DNA of 6,716 bases from Candidatus Peregrinibacteria bacterium (GTDB lineage: Bacteria > Patescibacteriota > Gracilibacteria > UBA1369 > UBA12463): positions 1 to 6,716 of the forward strand of contig JAHFJT010000052.1 in NCBI GenBank assembly GCA_023245695.1, read 5' to 3'. A program made the position numbers and the translations under genes. The first letter of the stretch is position 1, and every line of letters starts with the position of its first letter. The notes under the pieces are model-generated. The model was not told the DNA's origin and searched no databases. It saw only the letters and a list, made by a program, of their open reading frames with translations. Below are positions 4,424 to 6,716 of the stretch, piece by piece.

Positions 4424-5902
4424 CTACTCGCTGTTATGCCACGTATGTCCGAACTTTTCGAGCAGCTGATCTGAGGCCTTTGGACCGAGAGAACCTGGCT
4501 CATAGAGATGAAGTGACGGCTTTTCAGCGCTGAAATATTCGGTAATCTTATCGACAACTTTCCATGCGGCATAGATTTCCGGGAACTCGAGAAAAAGCAT
4601 CTTATCACCCTCAATGACGTCGAGCAGGAGTCGGCTATGTTCGTCGAGACAGTCGCCACTACAGTAGATCGGTCGTCCAGTATTAAGTGGGATAAAATCT
4701 ACCTCCGAACCGCCCATTTTCGTGAGCAAGTGGAACTCAATCTTCTCGGCTGGCTGGAGCTGAATCACGAGCTTATTGGGCTTAAGTTTCGCGTTATTCT
4801 TCTGAAGAGGCTGCGGCTTAAACTCAATCACGACACTCGTCAGCTGTGTCTTGAGCTTCTTTCCAGTGCGCAGATAGATCGGCACATTGTGCCAGTTCAG
4901 ATCATCGATAAAAAGTCGAAGGGCGACGAATGTTTCTGTTTGAGATTTTGGCGTCACACCATCTTCTTTGACGTATCCCTTGTACTGTCCGCGTACGATA
5001 GAATCCTTCTTGTCCTTGAGCAAGAGCGACTCGATCAAGTTACGCTTGGCGCGATGAACACTTTCGCAGGTAATTTTTTCTGGAAGGTCCATCGTAAGAA
5101 ATGCCAGAATCTGGAGGAGATGCGACTGCACCATGTCTCGGACCGAACCAACGTGATCAAAGTAATTTGCACGGCCTTCCGTTCCGAGCTTCTCCAGGCC
5201 ATGTATTTGAATATTACTAATGTACTCGCCCCGTATCAGCGAGGTGAGAATTGGATTTGCGTAACGGAGTGATAGCAAGTTGAAGACTGGCTCCTTTCCG
5301 AGGTAGTGATCAAGCAAGAAGAACTGCTGCTCCTCAAAATGCTCCGTAAGCGTCGCCTCGAGCGCCTTGGCAGACTCATAATTATAGCCGAATGGCTTTT
5401 CGACAATGAGCCGCATCTTACACAACTTAGTATCTAATTTTGCCTTTCCTAAGCATGTAATCACGGCATCAAATACTGATGGAGGCGTGGATAGATACGA
5501 GAGCCTGACTCGTTTTTCTTTTCCTTTCTCAATCTTTTCGAGATGCCTCTTGAGTCCTTGATAGTCTATTTCGCTATCGTACTGGCCTGCGAAGTAGCTT
5601 ACATTTTTGAGAACGCTCGCGAGGATTTTTTCATCGGTCATGTCTTTGAACTTTGCACGTACAGCGTCGGCGAACTCTTTTTTGAAGTCCTCCTGTGCCA
5701 TAGCTGTCCGCGCAAACCCTACAATCTTGAAATCTTTTGGTGTGCGCTTTTCAAGATGGAGCTGATAAAGCGACGGGAAAAGTTTGAGTTTTGCGAGTGA
5801 GCCTGAGGCTCCGAATATAATCAGCGTGAAGTCATGCTCCGCTTTCTGAAACGGAATTCCGGCCTTGTAATCACTCTTGGTGCGAATGTATGTATGAGGC
5901 AT
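4424..5902 (-). CDS. zwf: Glucose-6-phosphate 1-dehydrogenase
   Basis: The enzyme oxidises glucose 6-phosphate to 6-phosphoglucono-1,5-lactone with NADP+, the committed step of the oxidative pentose phosphate pathway. The 492 aa are full length. GASGSLAK (31-38) is the dinucleotide loop, VGFAR (61-65) holds the Arg that binds the NADP 2'-phosphate in Leuconostoc G6PD, and EKPFG (168-172) and DHYLGKE (198-204) form the substrate site. VRDMVQSHLLQ (254-264) supplies His261, which lies 63 residues from Asp198, the same spacing as the Asp177-His240 catalytic pair of L. mesenteroides. ETFVALRL and PIYLRTGKKL (323-350) lead into the C-terminal domain. Ser35 and Leu39 replace the usual Asp and Arg of GDLAKRK. 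The gene starts 9 nt after the gnd stop with no Shine-Dalgarno, so translation is probably coupled to gnd. Confidence 0.97.
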   Translation of the reverse strand: MPHTYIRTKSDYKAGIPFQKAEHDFTLIIFGASGSLAKLKLFPSLYQLHLEKRTPKDFKIVGFARTAMAQEDFKKEFADAVRAKFKDMTDEKILASVLKNVSYFAGQYDSEIDYQGLKRHLEKIEKGKEKRVRLSYLSTPPSVFDAVITCLGKAKLDTKLCKMRLIVEKPFGYNYESAKALEATLTEHFEEQQFFLLDHYLGKEPVFNLLSLRYANPILTSLIRGEYISNIQIHGLEKLGTEGRANYFDHVGSVRDMVQSHLLQILAFLTMDLPEKITCESVHRAKRNLIESLLLKDKKDSIVRGQYKGYVKEDGVTPKSQTETFVALRLFIDDLNWHNVPIYLRTGKKLKTQLTSVVIEFKPQPLQKNNAKLKPNKLVIQLQPAEKIEFHLLTKMGGSEVDFIPLNTGRPIYCSGDCLDEHSRLLLDVIEGDKMLFLEFPEIYAAWKVVDKITEYFSAEKPSLHLYEPGSLGPKASDQLLEKFGHTWHNSE

Positions 5903-5911
5903 AAGGAAAAA

Positions 5912-6716
5912 TTAATCGTTCCATTGGGTATGAAATATTCCTGGCTTATCGGTACGCTCATAGGTGTGGGCGCCGAAAAAATCTCGCATTCCCTGAATGA
6001 GATTCGCCGGGAGTTGCGCTGAGGTCATCGCATCGAAGTACTGCAGTGTCGCGGTGAGCGCTGGCGTTGGGACACCTGCGCGGAGGGATTCGGTGACGAC
6101 GGAGACCCATGACGGTCGACAATTTTCCAATTGTTGTACATTTTTTTTATTCATTAAGAGATGGCTTGTGGCAATCTCTTTCTTAGCATTCCGAAGATCT
6201 TTGAGGAGCTTGGATCGGATAATGCAACCGCCCTCCCATACGCGAATCGCCTCGTTCATATCGAGGTCAAACTTCATGTCTTCATTCGCTTTTTTGAGGA
6301 GATGCAGACCCTCGCTGTAGGCCATGAGACAGCCAGCATAGAGCGCTTTCTCCAGATCTGCGAGGAACTGTTCGAGAGGCTGTGAGGGCTTTGATTTCTT
6401 GAGTGTTCGTATTTTTGAGAGTGCGACACGAAGTTTCTTATCGGTGGAAAGATAGCGCGCAAATACTGATTGGGTAATTGCCGGCAGTGCGGCACCCACA
6501 TCAAGCGCTTCCTGCGAGGTCCACTTCCCGGTTCCTTTATTTTTTGCGGCGTCGAGAATGAGGTCGACGAGGTAGTGCTTCCCCTCTTTTTTGCGGAGAA
6601 TCGGTGGTACGATTTCGAAGAGATAGCCCTTGAGCTGGCCCTCATTGCAAACCTCGAAGAACTCAGCGATCTGTTCGTTCGTGAGCTTACAGTAAGACTT
6701 GAGCATCGCGTAGGCC
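5912..6716 (-). CDS. gnd: 6-phosphogluconate dehydrogenase (decarboxylating), C-terminal part; 5' end outside the window
   Basis: The enzyme oxidatively decarboxylates 6-phosphogluconate to ribulose 5-phosphate and CO2, giving NADPH. About 267 codons are visible, and the frame stays open through the right edge (AYAMLK before the first internal ATG). The visible part is the all-helical C-terminal domain and tail: YLVDLILDAAKNKGTGKWTS with QEALDVGAALP, then QSVFARYLS, AGCLMAYSEG and IRVWEGGCIIRS. It ends in MRDFFGAHTYERTDKPG, which supplies the Arg and His (six apart) that reach the neighbouring subunit's 6-phosphogluconate site in characterised enzymes. The NADP-binding Rossmann domain and the catalytic Lys/Glu lie off the window. 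It is upstream of zwf in one operon, separated by 9 nt. Any promoter is out of view. Confidence 0.97.
   Translation of the reverse strand, partial: AYAMLKSYCKLTNEQIAEFFEVCNEGQLKGYLFEIVPPILRKKEGKHYLVDLILDAAKNKGTGKWTSQEALDVGAALPAITQSVFARYLSTDKKLRVALSKIRTLKKSKPSQPLEQFLADLEKALYAGCLMAYSEGLHLLKKANEDMKFDLDMNEAIRVWEGGCIIRSKLLKDLRNAKKEIATSHLLMNKKNVQQLENCRPSWVSVVTESLRAGVPTPALTATLQYFDAMTSAQLPANLIQGMRDFFGAHTYERTDKPGIFHTQWND

Noticed and set aside
4637..5272. Plus-strand open frame of 211 codons
   Set aside because: It lies wholly inside zwf on the opposite strand, has no recognisable domain and is explained by the strong coding bias of zwf.
242..6716. UGA-to-glycine recoding
   Set aside because: All recognised proteins are full length with standard glycine codons and no in-frame TGA.

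Overview
The window looks like a bacterial chromosome fragment from a small-genome lineage, most likely a Candidate Phyla Radiation (Patescibacteria) bacterium of Peregrinibacteria/Parcubacteria type. This is an inference from three things: the kind of TrmB-like regulator present, a solitary MazF/PemK-like protein of a form common in that radiation, and the near absence of Shine-Dalgarno sites. The standard genetic code fits. All six frames accepted as intact end in TAA or TAG, and none contains an internal TGA, which argues against the UGA=Gly code of Gracilibacteria.

Layout. Positions 1-241 are mostly non-coding. They hold the likely start of a minus-strand gene running off the left edge and the terminator of the next gene. 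Positions 242-2115 hold two minus-strand genes of unknown function. The first (354 aa) is intact and has a strong sigma70-type promoter. The second is broken by a single frameshift. The two share a series of motifs in the same order in their C-terminal halves, so they look like diverged tandem paralogues. Divergent from them, on the plus strand, are a TrmB-family regulator (2211-2987) and a MazF/PemK-like protein (3085-3474) with no visible protein antitoxin.

Positions 3482-3667 hold the most interesting feature: two tandem diverged copies of an 89-bp unit. Read on the minus strand, each copy is a complete miniature transcription unit: TTGAAC-17 bp-TATAMT promoter, a predicted RNA of about 53-55 nt with two hairpins, and an intrinsic terminator. 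Base pairs change in a compensatory way between the copies, and one G-U wobble pairs only in the minus-strand RNA. I read this as a pair of undescribed small structured RNAs.

The right half (3669-6716) is a minus-strand operon for the oxidative pentose phosphate pathway in the order gnd (5' end outside the window), zwf, pgl. It converts glucose 6-phosphate to ribulose 5-phosphate and yields two NADPH. A GC-rich palindrome with a GCGAR-like pentamer tract separates zwf and pgl. The operon converges on the MazF-like gene, with the small-RNA pair between them. The terminators of the small RNAs are also the only visible terminators for the operon.
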